DNA of 64,000 nucleotides from Astrocystis sublimbata (GCA_022453515.1 JAJNNY010000002.1:558001-622000); one strand, 5' to 3'; counted from the stretch's first letter, positions 48,357 to 60,667 are shown. Numbers and translations: made by a program. Notes: generated from the letters alone by a model not told the origin.

Positions 48357-49778
48357 TTATATGTCCTCCTTGGCAGGATCTACTCTAGGTATGGTGCCAC
48401 CTAGATCGAAGACCTGTACAATTGAGAGAAAGGCTTGTTAGCCAGCGCCACTCTACTGGTAGCAGATGTATAGATAGATAGATACTTCCAGATCGAAGAC
48501 AGCCAATGATCCCGCACATTGCCGGGAAGGTTTACTTACCATGTCGTGCCAGCCACCTCCGCTAAAGGTCGCTTGGCTAGGTCCCGCGTGGGAGTAACCG
48601 AATCGCTTGTAGTAATTGACAAGGTACTATATTTTGGGTGATGGATTGCTTTTAGTCTCGTTCTTTGGGAATCCCATCTCTGGATTCGTGATGGATCGAA
48701 TGTGGGAAATCAAAAGAGACAGAGGATGGAAAAGGGGCAGGGGGAAGGGGCAGAGAGAAAATCGAGCAAGCAGCCTCAATTTAAACTATACTCACTCACC
48801 TCTTGGCAAATAAGGGCGAGGCGGTCAGCAAGCTTTGAGTTTTTGGCCTGTTGCATGTAGGCCTTCATGACTGCAACCGCTGGAGTCAGTAATTGCCTTT
48901 TATAGTAAATGAATTGCTCATGAAACAGTGCTTTGCAGGTGTCTCGGGAGCATAGATACCTATTAGGGCAATTTATGCTCCCGAGACATGCCAGAAGGGG
49001 GAATAAATGACTCCAGGAGTTGCATACTGAGCTTGCCGAGCCCGAGGCCCTGGAGTTTGGGATGGACGGCCAATGAGTGAATGCATATTGTCCGCCCGGA
49101 CTCCTGATGTCCGACGCGGGGCTCGTTGCTCTCATTGTTATCACTACTGTGCTGAGCCGTCTTGTAATCGCGAGGGTAGTCCATGGCATCGTCTGTGACG
49201 ACCTTAGCGAGAGACCGCGTGGCCACGATGTGGGCGAGCAAGACGCTCACAGCCTCAGGGTTGCGGCCTGTCCTATACGACTTCTGTGATTAGAACGCAT
49301 AATGTGTTTCTCCTCTTCTCCGAGTAGTCTCTTTTTATTTGCAAACGATGAAAAACGAATGTGATTCGGGAATCGCCTTACTCAACGGGGTATGCCGTGC
49401 GGAGCGTCTCAATTTCCCAGTCGCCAGAGTGCGAGGGCACAACTGTGCAATACACACCGATGCACAGCTCCGGACACTGCGTGAGACGGTATAAAAACTG
49501 ACTCTCATGTGTAAGATTAGCTGGTTCATGAAGGCATATGATTGATGACGTCAGTGAGATGGGGGAAGGTGAGTTTGCATTGATTAACCATCTCCTCAGG
49601 TGTGAGCGTTACCATACGATGTGAAGATCTAAGAAACACGACAGTATTTATGTCAAATGCATGAGGCATATGCGGCCCGAGACATATTTATTTACACTTC
49701 AGGATTCACACGGCCCGCTCGAGCTCACGATGCTCATTTATGAGAAGAGAGGAGGGGGCTGGACAGAGCACAGCGGAT

Positions 49779-49813
<35 letters not shown>

Positions 49814-50353
49814 AGAACAAGAAGAAAAAGAAGAAAAAGAAGAAAAAGAAGAAAAAGAAGAAAAAGAAGAAAAAGAAGAAAAAGAAGAAAAAGAAGAAAA
49901 GACGAAATATGAGTTTACCTTATCTCGCGAGCAGCGGTGCGCAGGGTCGGCGAAGGCCGCATTTTCGAGAGTCACGCAGCTCTCGAGGTCAGAAATGGTC
50001 AGCGGGCGAATCAGGGGGGAGAAATGGAAGGGCAACAAGGCCCGGATGCCGTTCATCTGATGGCTGTATCGCCAACGGCGCTCGTCGTTTATCGTCTTGG
50101 CTTCCAACACGACGTCGTCGGGCAGGTCGGTGTCGTCGACGGCATGGTCATCTACCGAGGCCTCATTGTTGGCCGCGGCTGACAATGACTCAGTCAGACC
50201 GTCGTTGTTGCTGCTGTCGCTACTATGGTCGTCGTCCTGCTCCTCACGACCCCTGCGCTTCGACTTGGAAGGCGGGGCTGGCGCAGACATGGTGCCCGCC
50301 TGCTCGCCGGCCTGCCTGTCGATCGAACCACGCCGACGGCGGCAGGCAGCCAT
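48357..50353 (-). CDS. GNAT-family N-acetyltransferase (polyamine/arylalkylamine type)
   Basis: Model: complement(join(48357..48413,48540..48626,48800..48879,49028..49272,49382..49497,49919..50353)), 339 residues, or 318 if the second ATG (50290, MSAPAPPSK) is used. The first 100 residues are charged and disordered, with a basic KSKRRGR and acidic DDD runs. The GNAT fold follows: RPLTISDLESCVTLENAAF, YRLTQCPELCIG, VSVLLAHIVATRS, then the acetyl-CoA-binding motif A IHSLAVHPKLQGLGLG, ADRLALICQEYLVNYYKRFGY, and GGGWHDMVFDLGG. The pattern suits the yeast PAA1 / arylalkylamine acetyltransferase group; the true substrate is not known. All introns keep frame. Intron 1 (49498-49918) contains a 130-base TTC/TCT tract on the transcribed strand. 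A 30-residue insertion rich in Asn and Ser precedes motif A. Confidence 0.88.
49776..49912. repeat. GAA/AAG polypurine microsatellite in a GNAT intron
   Basis: About 135 bases of GAA, GGAAGAA and AAAAGAAG repeats on the + strand, lying wholly within intron 1 of the minus-strand GNAT gene and ending about six bases from its donor site. The long Glu or Lys frames it makes on the + strand and the Ser/Phe frame on the minus strand are artefacts of the repeat. Confidence 0.92.
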
Positions 50354-50956
50354 CACACCACGGTTGGAATTCCAGAGGTATTCGCGATAGAGCCAGAGAG
50401 CCAGCCAGCCAGCCAGTCGGTCCGTGGCTTTGGGATTCCTGTCAACCTGCCGATTTGGATCCGTTGATCTTGTTGTTTGTTGCTCCCGGCCGGTCAGTGG
50501 GCTTGCTTGGCTTTGGCCTCAGGCGGGCCTGGTATCATGGGTGACTGAGATAGATATGGTGGTTTGTATGTAGACGGTTTGTGGTGTTGATCAGTGTTTG
50601 TTTGGAGGACCTAGGGTAGGTAGGTAGGTGTAGGTGTGTGTGCCTGGTTGTGTGTGTGATGGGTCGGTCGTCTTCGTATGGGGCTACATACAACCTTGAA
50701 GTACACAGATCTCATCCCTCCTTCCAGACTTATACATGTGCCCACTGACTGACTGACTGGGCCAGGGTCAACATGGCCCATTCCCCATTGCCGGGCCTGA
50801 ATGTCCTAGCACGGCTGGGTACTATGTTAGATGCTTTCTCTACATGCGCCAGAGTGAGACCATCCATCCTCCATGGCTGGCCTACGAGTAGGTAGCAGAT
50901 ACGTACTTCAACCGGCCTAGAGTCGAGAGATGAGTAAGTGTCAGTGATGGTGCGTG

Positions 50957-50992
50957 CATACATACATACATACATACATACATACATACATA
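50957..50992. repeat. ACAT tetranucleotide microsatellite
   Basis: Nine tandem ACAT-type units, directly visible. Confidence 0.9.
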
Positions 50993-51083
50993 CTCGTACA
51001 CAGGCTACTACCTACATGGAGTATTAGTGTATTAGTAGGGATGTACCTAGGTAGGTGCAAATGAGCTAAACGGCGAAAACCAA

Positions 51084-51149
51084 TAGCGCTGTTAGGAATC
51101 GAACCCAACTCACTATTTGTGTGCTCACCTGGCAGACTGCTTCGCTGGT
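51084..51149 (-). pseudogene. tRNA-like relic with pol III box A and box B
   Basis: Read on the minus strand, a perfect box B, GGTTCGATTCC, lies at 51095-51105 inside a T-arm that can pair (TTGGG with CCTAA around TTCGATT). About 40 bases upstream is CAGCGAAGCAGT, which fits the box A consensus at 10 of 12 places. The candidate 3' acceptor strand CAGCGCT has no matching 5' partner at the correct distance, and no seven-base anticodon loop with a paired stem is found. It is therefore read as a decayed tRNA or the head of a tRNA-derived SINE, not a working tRNA gene. Confidence 0.4.
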
Positions 51150-52601
51150 ACCTCCTACTGATTTACCTGGCAACCCTACCTAGGGTCCTACCTACCTAAG
51201 GGCAGTACTAGTGATAGTGAGGGCGAGGGGAGGGCAAGCTCGGACAAGGAGCCCGCGTAGGTACCTAACCTAATCCTGCCCAAGGCCAGCCAAAGTGCAA
51301 TCAATCCATGCATCGGATTGGACGCTATACCCGTCTGCTTCATCGTCCACCTCCTCGCTCATCTTGGCTCGGTGGCGGACTGCACTTCTCTCTCGCGTCG
51401 GCTGTTGTCTAGCTCGCTAGTCCACTTGCCTGTGCAGTGCGCATCGAGAGCTTAACTCCTCTCGTCCAAGTTCGCTATTCTCTCGCCTGCTTCAACGATT
51501 CAAGCTCCAACGCTTTCCTAACCAGCCCACTTACACCCAGTATCCTACCTGTCTACGATACCTAATACTATGTAGCAAGCAACTCGATACCGAACCTTGG
51601 CGACTGCGAGAGTGACGTAAGTGGAGTGCTGAGAAAGAGATTTTAGTTTCTGCAGCATCCATCTGGCTCTTTGCTTTCCGCCACCTTGCCCAAGTCCGTG
51701 GTAACAGGTCCGGAGCACATGCAACAACAGTGGCGAGTCCCTATTCTGGGCCAACAAGAGAGTATCATAGCTACCATAGCTGTTCCGAAATCTCCACCCA
51801 AGTGACTCTATAGTACAAGATATTTTGGCTGCCTAGCATGCAAATCTATGCACAGCTCGAGCACACTCTGTCGTCAGAGTTGTGCTTTTTCTGAAATCTT
51901 GTCATATCCGAGACCCCCCTTGGGCTTCCTTTGCCTTTGTCCACACCCGTGTAATTTCCTTCCATCCGTTCATCCATAACGTCTTCTCGATAACTTCCAT
52001 TGTCACGTACAGCCAGCCCACCGTCATCGCTAGCACTGTCCCGTACACATCTCATGATAATATGGCCCGACCGCTGCATAAGTACAGCTCTCGACAATGG
52101 AAAGCTGCCAAGGTAAACAATACTGATAAAGTTCCAAGCCAAAAATAAGGAAAATAAGACCAGTCAACATAGAACATGGAACACCTTGGTATCTTTTCGT
52201 CCGTGCCCGTTTCAATTTTTTCTTCGCTTTTGTGGTATCCTGTGGTATCTCGCTCCACTTGCAACGCCCTATACTGCCAGGAGCAGGTCGTGGTATCATA
52301 TCCAGTATAATGGTGCCATATAGCATCAATCCGAGAGTCGTGTGAGCGCCGCCATCCGACTCGCTGGAGGGTAACTGCTGAAGAAAAGACATTTAACGCA
52401 AAAAACAAGGATAACATCTCGAAAAATGTCATTCAGAGCGAACATGAGTAGGCACAGTCCGCAACACACATGGTAAACGCAACGGGGAAAGCAACGAAAC
52501 GATAACAACAAAAAATAAGAGCCATAGTCCACCGATGCACGCCAGGGGTATATCCAGCCGGGGGGTATCTGCAATTATAGCATCTAGAAAGACGGGGGAA
52601 T

Positions 52602-55600
52602 CTAACGGAAAGGTCCGATGGGACCGGGGTATCCTGAATTGGTTGAGTTCGAAGTTGATGGGCGTCCGCTGTCGCCAGACGCGCGTGTGTTGTGACGGGG
52701 CGTCACGTCGCCGCCGTGCGGGATGTTGTTGGGTGAGAGTTTGTGGTCGTGCCCGTTGTTACCGAAATGTCGGCTCGGCCACGGGCTGCCGTCGTCATCT
52801 GGAAGATTAACACCGCTATCATTCCAGGGGTTTCGATCGGCATTGAAACTGCGCGTTGATTCGATTGAAATAAGAGACGACTTCGAAACATTGCTCGACC
52901 CTTTGAAGATCATGTTCATCGAGTATGAGCTGTTCTTTCTGCGGTCAAGAGAAGAAAGTAACTGTGACGGCTTCCGGAGCTTGTCAAACAGTGTTGTGGG
53001 TCGCTGTTGCGTCAGGTCGTCGCCGAAGACCGGCTTGGTCGGCGAATCAGTCCCGACTGAAGCAGGAGCATGTTGCAAAAGCTTCGAGTCGAAGTACTTC
53101 AAAGTGTCCTCGAACGAGTCAGACTTCGGACGCGGAAGAGCTCCCTTGACAACCTTGACCTCCACATCGGACGCGGTGAGCTGCTGCATCAGATAGTCAA
53201 TGGCATCACGCAGACCGCCTGCATTGTTTCGTGTCAGTTTCCAAAGCAGGGTCGTTGTGTGATCCCCATCCTCCGTTTTGTCTTCAGTGTTCTCGTGTAC
53301 CTCTACCGTGATTTCGTGCTGAGTCTTGAGCTTTCCAACTAGTCCATTGACGAAATCAGGGGATTCGAGGAATTTGACCAAAGTCGGGGTTCGGCTGAGC
53401 ACAAGCTCATGGGTTTCCGGAACCATGCCCTTTCGGCGTATGAGCATACAAGACGTGGGCAGCATTGGTGGGATGGGACTTACCAGAAATGCGTCAGCAC
53501 ACATGGGGACCTGCCACTCGGGGCCTGTGACTGTGACTTCGTCGCTTGCTTGCTCTGTGCTCGGGAAAACTATTTTGCAGTTCCATTTTTTCTCGAGCTC
53601 CTCTAACTCTTGCATGCGAGCAATTAGCTGTCGGTGATACAAGCGGTCAACGTGCACGATCTGTGATGTGAATTCGGAGTGCTATTTGTCCACAATATTA
53701 GCAAAAAATAAAAAAAAGCCCATCATCTTACTTGGTAACCAAAGGGTAGCTTACAGCCCGGTCGACCATGTCTAGAATCTCGGTCTTGACCAGCTCCAGG
53801 TTTTGAGCATTGCGTGCTGGCGTGCGACAGATCACATTGTCAACCTTGACGTCATCGTCTTCACGACCCAGGCCACCTGTTCCGCCAGTCAATTATGTGG
53901 ACCACAACAATAGGAGTTCCATTCTTTACCTCTGTCCATCGCATTGGAAAATTTGACGAAAACGGAGTGCTTCTTCATGATGCGTTGGATATGTTGACCA
54001 CCGATGCCGATAATGCGCTTATGATATTGATCAGGCACATGAAAGGATATTGAGGCTGGCATCTCCTGTTCTACGAGGGTCATGCCTTGCTTCAAAGAGT
54101 CATAGTTGGGTGCAGCAACGTCAATGTCGAAGTTATACTCTCGAAAACTGTCGAATATGATTTGTACATTGCCTGGAGTGGATCAGCTACTGTTTCCGCG
54201 TGTGGTGCGAACAATGGGAAGGCTTACTCGCCGTCATGATCTTGTTGATTTTGCCATTTTTCTTGCCAGAAACGAATTCTTTATGTTCATTGGCGAGCTC
54301 AAGCTTAACACGTATGGTTTGAAGTCCCATATTGCTCAAGTCAATCTGAGAAAGGACAGCCAAGGCTGATTTTACGGCATCATCAGATCCAGTGATGGAA
54401 AAGGCCATCTTCTCAAACGAAATATCTGCATCTGAGCCCGCACAGATATCAGCAAGCATGCAACGTATATCGTGGGGGCTGGGAGCAGCGGTCGCTTGGT
54501 GGAACCACCAGTATGCATTGTAAAACTGCCCGGCCTGGAGTGAAATAGTTAGTATCGCCTGGCCAAGGAAGGCTCGGTAGCACATACTAATGACATGATC
54601 TCCTTCATGGTGCGCTCGATCTGGAGTCCTTCTACGCCCTGGACGCGGATCATGTTGCGTTGGGATGCAAGTGGCGGAAACATGATGTACGCGCCGTTCA
54701 CTTCCATGATCTTTCGAACCTTGTCCATCCGGCCAAGTAGAATAGTGTCGATCTTGGCAGGAGAGATAGGGGAGTCCTTGAGGAATAGCTTCGTTCGGCT
54801 CACCAACTCGTGGATCTTACGTTTTGCCAGCTCAATTCCTGCAGTATTCTCGCCAGTGATCAGGATCTCGTCGGGGTTACGACGAGTCGTGTTGGGGGGA
54901 CAATATCGAGAAAATAGAGCGAAGGGCGGAAAGTAGATGGCCGTGTTCGTTGCGGATTCAATCAGTTTGATGTTTTTGCGCGATCGGCCACAGACGATAG
55001 GATGCACCGTGCTCTCGAATAAGCAGTAATCGACGTGCCGTCCCAACTGCGTCTTGTGTCAGTGCTGATATCAGGCGGGGTCACATTGTCATAATAATCG
55101 CACCAATTTATCAATGAATATGAGGACCTGTGTCTTGGCGTATTCCATCGAGTCGATGTCACCGTATATGGCAACTCGCCATCGCTGGTCACGGATCACC
55201 TCTACATCTCCCATCAGCCCGTCGACGGTCGGAGTAAGCTTAGGACCCAGTATGAAAATGTCGACGCCGCAATACGAAGCATACGTGTCGAGGGCATCCG
55301 TAACGTGCTTCTTCAGTGCACCAGCAGCCGAGTCTACTATCAACCCATAATCAATATCGACGGTTGTACACTTCTACGAATCCTGTTTTAGCAAATTGAA
55401 ATCATGTCACGGGGCTCGGTAGCAGGTGTGCCTACCAATGCCAACGGGGTACCACTCAAGATAGTCTCGCGGCTCTTGTGGACGAGTTCTGGGGCTCCCG
55501 AGAGCGTGACGGTGACGACCTGGCCATGCTTGTGCTTGGGCGTCGTCGAGATAACATGAGCTTCGATGGAAAGAGGGCCTCTACTGAGCTCCTGGCATAG

Positions 55601-55954
55601 TGTTTGCAGGTTGGCGAGGTTTTGTGCATGCACGGGCAGATCATGTATGGGGACATCGTCGGGGGCATCTCCGGGATGCGTCCAGCGGAGGACGGCGTCG
55701 CCCGTGGCGTGTAGGATCTCCTCGGTGTTCGGACCGGCGAGGTCAGAGGCGAAGGGGACATTGAAAGCGAAGTGGATGGTGCTGTCGGCGGCGGGTGACG
55801 GGCTGAGAGGCGGAGCTCCCGGAGCGCCGGTCTTTTGGTGCGGGTTCATGGGAGTCATGTTCATGTTGGGTCTCGAAATCATGCCGCCGAAGTTAGGACT
55901 CTGGATGCGATCGCCCCAGGAACGCATGCCCATATTGGCAGCCAGCTTTTGCAT
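52602..55954 (-). CDS. Multi-KH-domain RNA-binding protein (vigilin/BicC-like)
   Basis: Model: complement(join(52602..53429,53484..53681,53755..53876,53930..54172,54228..54534,54588..55046,55104..55373,55436..55954)), 981 residues. If the last small intron (53430-53483, 54 bases) is retained the frame stays open and the product is 999 residues. Several KH-like segments are visible: IVCGRSRKNIKLIESATNTAIYF, ILLGRMDKVRKIMEVNGAYIMF, SGKKNGKINKIMTASNVQIIF and RIIGIGGQHIQRIMKKHSVFV, the last with a textbook GxxG loop. The first 60 residues and last 170 residues are disordered and rich in Ser, Asn, Pro and Gly. KH domains bind single-stranded RNA; this arrangement suggests a cytoplasmic mRNA-binding protein, but its targets are unknown. 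Introns are supported by frame and by joined conserved sequence such as ALKCTTVDIDYG and MDRGGLGRED. Confidence 0.88.
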
Positions 55955-58900
55955 GATGAAGGGGGGGAGGGAGGGGGAGGGGGGTATCTAAGGTCCACGG
56001 GTATCACTGGAAAAGAAAGAGAAGGAAGAGAAGAATACAACACAGCGAAGAGAGATAACACGAAATAAGAAGAAAAAGAAGGGAAGAGGCGACACTAAAT
56101 GGCGTGCTCTTCCTCTCTACGCTGCTGCAAGACGGCAACCACTTCGACTACGGTCGTGGCGGGGAGGTGGTTGAGGGAGATGCAAGATGCAGGTGATGAA
56201 GTTGAGCAAGAGGTGAGGAGAAGTGGATGGGCGGATGATGGGCTTGATGGATAGGATGGCCTGGATTGAGGATGGGCAGAGCCAGCGAGCCAGAGGGAGC
56301 GAGGGGACCGGGAGTCTGAACATCGAATGTCGGATGCTGAGAGTACCTACCCAGGTACCTGACTGTGTACCGTATACTCATACATTTGTCACTGTGAAAG
56401 AGTGACACTGTGGTGCGTTTTTACAGTGGTGTGGTGGTGCTTTTGGTGCATTGCCAGTACCTACCTCGTACTTGGGTACAGTGTGCTAGAGCATGCTAGG
56501 TCGTAGCTGGGTACATGCAGATGAATGTATGTGGAAGGTACCTAGGTAGCGAAATTCATCTGACTCTTGGTACAGTATTGGACAGGGCATGGGTGGTGTG
56601 CGTGCGTAATGTACCTACGGCAGTATCTACCTTGGGTAGGTACTAGTACAGTACTTAGATCCCGTGTAGGGCGAAGTTGGAGCCCCAGCACTTGCAGGAC
56701 CACCGTAACACCACCAAATCACAATGGAGAACCATGGCGACGAATAGGATACCCATATCCAAACAGGCATCAATAGGTAAATGCCTAGAGAGGTACCGAG
56801 TATCAAGACTACATATGTAGGTGTTCGACTATGTTGTCTTTGACGTCGAGTGCAGGTGTTCAGCGAGGTTGGGATCAAGACCTCCGGAACCTTCGCCAAA
56901 CTTTGGAAGGTAAACTTCCAACTTGCAGCAGTGCCGCACACATTCCATCAGGCGACCGGGGCAACCTGTGTGCAATAGATACCTTAGGTAGGTAGATATC
57001 TTCCAAATTATCTTATCTATATCTACATGTATGTAGATACATTAGCTGACCACCGCATGAACACCTGCGCCGGTGAATAGCTTGGTGTGAAGTTATCTGC
57101 GTACTTTCCCACTCAAGCCACTTGACCTACCTAGGTATGTACATGTAGGTAGTGACCTCTGGTGATGTTGGGCTTGAACAGTGGGCCGGTTAGTCTGAGG
57201 CCCCCAGACCGAGCCTCTACCTTGCCTTCGCCTACTACCTACATGTAGGTACCTACTAAACCGTAGGGCGCCAAGGGGGTTTTTCACACAGCTGTTAGGT
57301 AGCCTGTCGTAATTCCTTCAGGCTGTTAGATCCGAAGCCCACTAGCATGATCAAGGTATTTTTCCCACAGTCTTACTACAGGCAAATGCTATACTGGTTA
57401 AATCTGGAGTCTAGTAGGTAGGCACGAGTAGGTTTAATAGGCTATAGAAAGTACGGCCGAAAAAAAAATCAAGCAGAAATGATTTTGATTTGATTAGTTA
57501 TATATAGTATAGAATACCTAATACTATTATTATATATAGAGGCCTAGCTAATCGATATACTAACTTACGAGTAAAAAATAATAGAGTAATTAGTATATAA
57601 AGACAAATAATATTAGAGAGACTACTACAGTCTGCGGCTACTATTTTAGCTGACAGCCGTGTGAAAAACCCCCTTGGCGCCCTACAGAACTTTCGCTCCC
57701 GCTACGCATATCTGCCATCTTTAAGGTTACCTACATGCCTAGGTGCCTAGGCAGGTACCCTACAGTCAGTCCCGTCCCGTTGCTACATGTAGATAAGATA
57801 GCATACCTAATTACTGAGCCTACTACCTACGGTGCCTGGTCAAGCAAGTAACAGACACATGAATATTACTACTAAATACTTACCTAATACCGTAGTGTAG
57901 CCGGCCGACAACTGGCTCAACCAACTTGACTTTATCGCTCCTTCTGGGCCTGGGCCTGGCGCATCTTCCCATCGCAGCCAAGCAACAACAGGCACAAGCG
58001 TGAGCCCAAAGCCCGAGCGTGACGCTGGCATGTTAGGGATAGTCATATTACACCACTTTCACACGTCAGATCCTACTCGTCTACCAGCTGTAGGTTTCTA
58101 CTACTGGACAGAAGAGCAGTTATAGGCAAGGTATGTGGTATGTCCTAAGAGGTACTTGGTAAGTACCTGCTAAAAGAGATTGACGTATCCATACTTACCT
58201 ACCAATTGCCTCCGGACCCCTATGTTCAATAGTACTTTGTCAGAGGTGAGAGGATAGATCATCTGCTTATGTACAGCCATAGTCATACTCGGTATCAGTG
58301 TCGTCACTCCTTTGATTTGTATTGCAGCTTGGCGGCCTGGGTATTGAGGGTCGAGGGTTGTGAGCCTGACGTGGTCAGCATGCTCGTTCCCAGATATGCC
58401 AGCGAGCCAGGCTCGCCAGGTTCCTAAGTCGACTATTGGAGCTATCTGGATTCCTACATATCAAGCCTCGTCCGTGGTTTTAGCTGTTCCTCCGGATACA
58501 CATGGGTAGCTAAGGTATGGACCCAATACACTGGAACGGGACTGCGACGGCAATTAACCAAGCAGCTTGGGGGGCCTTGAGCTGTCGACGTCGAGCTGAT
58601 TGACTCGAGACGAATTAACCTCAGATGAGCATAACGTCAGGTACGTAAGCAGAGGCCAAGCAGGGACGTCAGCCAGCCATAGCCATGATTGGGCAAGGAA
58701 AAGCGACAATTGCCCACATGTCCCGAAGTGGTTTGGACGCGCGTTGGTACGGAGCATGTCGACTGGCGAGACGGGCGAGACGGGAAGGCTGTGTAGAAGG
58801 CCGACCTCGTGAAACCGAAAACAAAACATGGCAATCTTTCAGCTTGCAGCTTCGTCCTGTCGGTACGAAACATCCGAATTTGAGAGACATATGGGTTGAT

Positions 58901-60667
58901 CTCGAGACCTCACATTCCCGCTCCTATGGCTCCTCCACAGCAAAGAGAGAACTTGTCAATACTGAGCAGCTAGCTTGATCTTTACCCATAATAATCGTCT
59001 AGGGGCACGGGTTTGGTCAGGTACATGTGGGTAAAGCGACCTGATTGCATGCATGCCATATGCAATAAGTACATGGATTTACCTACCTACATACACTGCC
59101 TCGACAGCACGTGTCAGACCGCATTTTCAAACAAGAGGCTTGGGGAGGGATTATTACTTGGGTTCAATTCACTTTTAATGCCGACTCCTACAGCACGTGT
59201 CTGAGTTAGACTACCAACCCCCCCAAGGTAGAGAGGAACAGGAAGAGTAGGCCGACTCCCGAACTATGGTTGAATACCGAGAATACCTATGTGCCACTGT
59301 TAACAATGGATACGCGAACATCGGCGGAACCTTGGTGGTCTCGGCCTTCTCGAAAACTTGGCAATAAGACGGGAGCAAAAGACAAGCCTGAACCAACTAC
59401 TTGCCTACCTAGGTACTTTAGGTAACCCTGAGCATTTCAACAAGACCGTTGGATTTCAATTCACCTGACCGTAATCGACTATGAAACACCAACAGAAAGG
59501 GCAAATACGCAAGTTTAATTGCTGGGCCATGTTATCGTTTGCTTTTCCACCATTGGTCGTACAACGGAATTCACACGGAGATGCGTGTCTATAATGGTTT
59601 AATCCTTTATTATCAAGACGTCTAACGCGGGGTAAAACGCTTGCCCTTTCCTTGCACACAGTTATATATACACATTAGAATCGATTATGACATACACAGT
59701 TGTTTTACCACATGGGCGAAAGACGCGCAATACGACTCGGCCAACAACACTACATCACATGGCCGGCCGTCGGCCGGCATAACAAAATCCCGTCCTGCCG
59801 AAGCGGCGACTATTTCGAGCTCGCCGACTGAACCTTATCAAATAGGCCACGCACACCAGATGAAAATGCCAACCAGAGGCATAAAAGCGTGGGCAGAAGG
59901 GCCCTGGAGCAGTCGTTTCCTCCCTCACGATGACGTGAACCTTCAAAACTGCAACCACTGGCGTCATCATGGCCAGAGCCCCAATACCACGATACGGAGA
60001 AACAGGGCAAAAGAAAAGGCGTTCTGGGCAATTGGGATTCCGGCTGAATAGTTAGAAGTAGGTAGAAGTAGGTAGTTGGGCACCGGGGCAGACGGGGGGC
60101 CTGCCAGGTGGCTCGCAGTCGGTGCGCGAGTCTGCCAGGTGGCGAGGTGGTTAGTCAGCAAAAGCAACAGACCAACCGTAGTGTAAGACACACATATCAC
60201 CTGGAAGTGACTATGTGCGAATAGGCCGAAGCCCAGATGCGTGTCTATCCCACTGGGAATAATGAGCATCGTAAAGACGTCAACATACATATTGTATGTC
60301 ACAACACTTAACCAAGGTAACCGCATCAATGAATGCAAATAACAGCAAATGGCCAGCAGTACTGGATTTCAATTCAGGAATCTATGTCACAGCTTGATCG
60401 AGTTGGCGTCAGCCACTGAGTGCAGCACTAGGTAATGCACCTACTTTCGATGTATTTTCACCAGCTCGCCGCCGAGCGAGACCAGAGCCGAAGCCCAGCT
60501 CCCATCCTCAAAACACCCTTGAGGTTACAAAAGCACTAAAACCTTCACCCAAGTATATGTGAATCTGAATGCGCTCAAGAATCCCCCATCTGCCCCAAAC
60601 CTCGAATGATATTCCCAAGGCAGAAATCCGGAACACCATGAGACATACACATGCTCAAAGTCATAAA
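55955..60667. other. Non-coding region between the KH gene and the disordered-protein gene
   Basis: The KH gene leader (purine-rich on +, 55960-56090) is followed by 4.5 kb without recognised genes. It is dense in CCTAGGTA, GTACCTACC and CTACATGTAGG motifs between 56340 and 57840, and holds the inverted-repeat element at 57266-57682 and a copy of GAGCCAGGCTCGCCAGG at 58404-58420. Open frames at 58685-58978 and 59641-60051 show no family features. Confidence 0.5.
57264..57684. mobile_element. Small TA-flanked inverted-repeat element (MITE-like), 417 bp plus target TA
   Basis: The left end (57266 rightward) begins GGGCGCCAAGGGGGTTTT and continues TTCACAC. The right end (57682 leftward, complement) begins with the same 24 bases; similarity continues to about 32 bases with only two transition differences. 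Both ends are flanked by TA (57264-57265 and 57683-57684), as expected for Tc1/mariner or pogo-type target duplication. The interior is extremely AT-rich and has no open frame, so it would be non-autonomous. I do not recognise the terminal sequence as a named family. Confidence 0.85.

Larger units (their letters stand above)
50354..52601. other. Intergenic region upstream of the GNAT gene and downstream of the KH gene
   Basis: No gene is recognised. It has GTAGGTAGG motifs, the AACCTTGAAGTA motif near 50692, an ACAT microsatellite (50957-50992), a tRNA-like relic (about 51084-51149) and a pyrimidine-rich stretch at 51300-51540. The open frame at 52030-52432 on the minus strand is not recognised. 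Confidence 0.5.

Noticed and set aside
49740..50544. Long Glu/Lys-rich open frames on the + strand
   Set aside because: They are shadows of the GAA microsatellite and of GNAT exon 1 on the minus strand, which is supported by family sequence.
51084..51155. Functional tRNA gene on the minus strand
   Set aside because: Box A and B are present but the acceptor stem does not close and there is no credible anticodon arm.
58685..60051. Small + strand frames between the MITE and the disordered-protein gene
   Set aside because: No domain, no splice-consistent neighbours, and overlapping equally long frames on the other strand.
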